From: Lineus longissimus
Lineage: Eukaryota > Nemertea > Pilidiophora > Heteronemertea > Lineidae
Length of the DNA: 64,000 nucleotides
Direction: 5' to 3'
Assembly: GCF_910592395.1 (NCBI RefSeq)
Contig: NC_088318.1
Span: 13,516,349-13,580,348 of the forward strand
This document shows positions 61,937 to 64,000 of the stretch, in pieces. Position 1 is the stretch's first letter; every line of letters starts with the position of its first letter. Below the pieces are notes generated by a model, which was given only the letters and a program-made list of their open reading frames with translations, had not been told where the DNA came from and did not search any database. The position numbers and the translations under genes are program-made.

Positions 61937-63429
61937 ACATCTCGAGTGACGTCGCGCCGTGATGTGTTCTCATTATCACAACATCGTTTTGTACGATAAT
62001 GTAGAATTTAGGATTTTTGCTCCAAATGTATATACATGTACTCTAACTGGTCATGCAATGTTGGTCAGTTCAGCGACCTACGATCAATAAAAGCCAAGCG
62101 CTTTACCGGTTTACCCCCTGACGAGACCCTGAATTTTTGTTGTCCCATATAGCTGCAATTATCATCGCCTGGTCGCGGCCATTTCGTGAACAGTCCCTAC
62201 GCATCTAGGTCTCTTTGGATAATCCAACTGACAGCCACTATTACATGTACCCTCAGATATTACCGTTGCCCCCATGGCTTAAGCATGCTTCGCCCGATGA
62301 TGATGAAATATGGTGCACTGTTAAACCAAATTGAATCCAAATTGCCCTGTTGAACTGTGTATGCTTGGTCCATCCACACTCGAATCAGTACACTGACCGA
62401 CCATACATAAGTTGTTTCGGGTCAGGAACGTGTGCACAATTTAAGGGACTATCCTATACCCGGCCGGTATCCAACAGAACTGTTAAACTTTGTGTGGTAG
62501 GTAAATGCTCTTTTTCAACAATTGAGGATGTGTTTTGAACATGCATGCCGGTATCATACTATAGTTCCAAGGAAATATCCCGTGGTGTCGTTGAAAACGT
62601 CAGCACTGTTAAAGGGGTTGGCAATAGGTACCACCATTTGGCTAGAACCTGAAATTCCAAATCGACTAGACCTCCTTCAAAATGAAGTGGATGCCAAGTT
62701 AAATCATGGGAGGCTGTTCTCTAGAGAATAAAGAACCGACTCCCACCCTTGAAATTACCGTTCATTTTGTTTTGAAAGAGATTTCAAGTTCTAGCCAAAA
62801 TGTTGGTACCTATGGTCAACCCTTAAGGAGTGCGCAGGTTGAAAGCTTCGTGATTGGAAAAAGTTGTATTTCGATACAGTGCCGATTTAAACAATTCACA
62901 ACCTTCGGAAGTAAACGTGATAACACACTTATTAATCTAAAGTGATACCTTTATGTTTATTTCTTAAGGATATGCATTAGATCCAACATTGTATTCTTTA
63001 CCATGACCGTATAAACGTACATGTACAGTATACGTACATGTACGTATGCTTTCTGTACATGGAATTGGAATAAGGGCTTCCACCATAACAAAAAGTACAT
63101 TTTAATGATGATATGTATTATAAATGAATAACAGACGACCGTTTAGTGGGCGGTCAATTAAGTCTGTGTTTTGTAAGTTCGCATTGTTAGTTCGGGATGA
63201 GATGTTCGTTTGACGCCTTTCAAAACGCGAAGTCTTGATATAATGCCATAAAGACGGCAGCCGGGGGTGTTGCGAACGACCACCCTTTGGGAATTTTATC
63301 TGATTTTATTTTTGAGCCCCCACCCCATATAAAGCCTGTGGACACCTCTACATGCATCATGTACTGCCTTGCCAGTTACATGCAAATTAATCTTCGTTGT
63401 CCGTCCCAAATATTTATCTGGTGAGCTAA
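61937..63429. other. Intergenic stretch, no gene seen
   Basis: No supported coding exon. A TACATGTAC-rich palindromic patch lies at about 63015-63060. Confidence 0.45.
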
Positions 63430-63852
63430 GATTACATAAGCCGCACTTACACCACCTGAAAATGGACCACCAATCTTGGTTCGGGAACCAATGCCGCACC
63501 ATCGAAAATCCACCAAGCGCTTACACCAGCGCTGCAGCTAGTTATAAAATCCGGCTACAGATGGCGCGCAAACAATAAGCAGAACGCGGAAAGCCTTGGC
63601 AGAAAGCGCCATTTCGAAAGCGCCGCCTGGAGCCGAACCATCTAACTAGCTAATTGCCGATCCATTTGCGCTTACACCACGACAAAGCCGAACTTTTAAC
63701 AAGCCGGGCGAATTTGGACCATCAAGCTTGGTGGGACAAATTCGCTCGGCAATTTGTATCGGCAATGGATTGCCGAACCAATTTGTCGCGGCAATGTGGT
63801 GGTGTAAGTGCAATTGGTCCACCAATATTTCGTGGTGTAAGCGCAGCTATAG
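63430..63852. mobile_element. Palindromic element with CTTACACCAC repeats
   Basis: GCACTTACACCACCTGAAAA plus TGGACCACCAA near the left is mirrored by TTGGTCCACCA and GTGGTGTAAGCGCAGCT at the right. CTTACACCA also recurs inside (63522 and 63670), so shorter copies may be nested. It has the form of a non-autonomous DNA transposon; borders are approximate. Confidence 0.55.
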
Positions 63853-64000
63853 TCCTTGTCACAAGCTCGAGTCAAGTGCATTCCTCTTTCTGTCAATACC
63901 CCCAATATGTGCTTATCGTCGTCGGACAAGGAATTCTTTATTGGTCCGGAAAGGAGGAAACGTGTTGACGCAAGTGTGGTCACATGATATCATGCTGTTG

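Overview
This is nuclear DNA from an animal. Genes are split by GT-AG introns with consistent intron phases, intergenic space is large, AT-rich and full of palindromic DNA transposons, and the gene families (CLCA, GHDC/GH3, DEG/ENaC, PAN/apple plus Kunitz, a PRRT3/4-like membrane protein) are those of bilaterians. The many ACATGTAC-type runs and the repeat types suggest a marine invertebrate (lophotrochozoan, cephalochordate or hemichordate). The sequence alone does not settle which.

Layout. 0-10 kb: two secreted PAN/apple-domain genes. A segment of about 2 kb (ancestral length) containing one PAN exon occurs twice, at 1-3685 and 7651-9662. Copy A carries three DNA-transposon insertions missing from copy B, so their exact borders and target duplications can be read. 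Only copy A is followed by a Kunitz exon. 10.5-13.5 kb: a five-exon gene (+) for a 216-residue secreted, alpha-helical protein. Its intron phases (1-0-0-0) and very short first coding exon match vertebrate IL-6/G-CSF-class helical cytokine genes. This is the most exciting candidate in the window. 16.1-25.6 kb (-): a complete 14-exon CLCA gene (1132 residues) with an intact HExxH metalloprotease site and a MIDAS-type VWA domain. 25.7-38.0 kb (+): a tandem duplication of about 6 kb giving two GHDC/GH3-like adenylate-forming enzymes. The first copy has an internal duplication and a 47-bp minisatellite built from its own splice acceptor. 39.3-45.8 kb (+): a DEG/ENaC sodium channel. 46.1-47.6 kb (-): an unrecognised single-exon 489-residue protein, convergent with the channel. 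50.8-55.5 kb (-): a 1570-residue protein with a Thr/Pro-rich region, about 540 residues of an 8-residue repeat, and a C-terminal multi-pass domain resembling PRRT3/PRRT4. 55.5-64 kb: no convincing gene; a tRNA-derived SINE, a Harbinger-type element with a transposase-like remnant, and another palindromic element.

The genes do not form one pathway. A shared theme is secreted or cell-surface function (PAN/Kunitz, helical protein, CLCA, channel, mucin-like membrane protein). The two strongest evolutionary signals are local tandem duplication and repeated insertion of palindromic elements. All exon borders were read by eye from splice consensus, reading-frame continuity and family resemblance; no search or transcript data was available.
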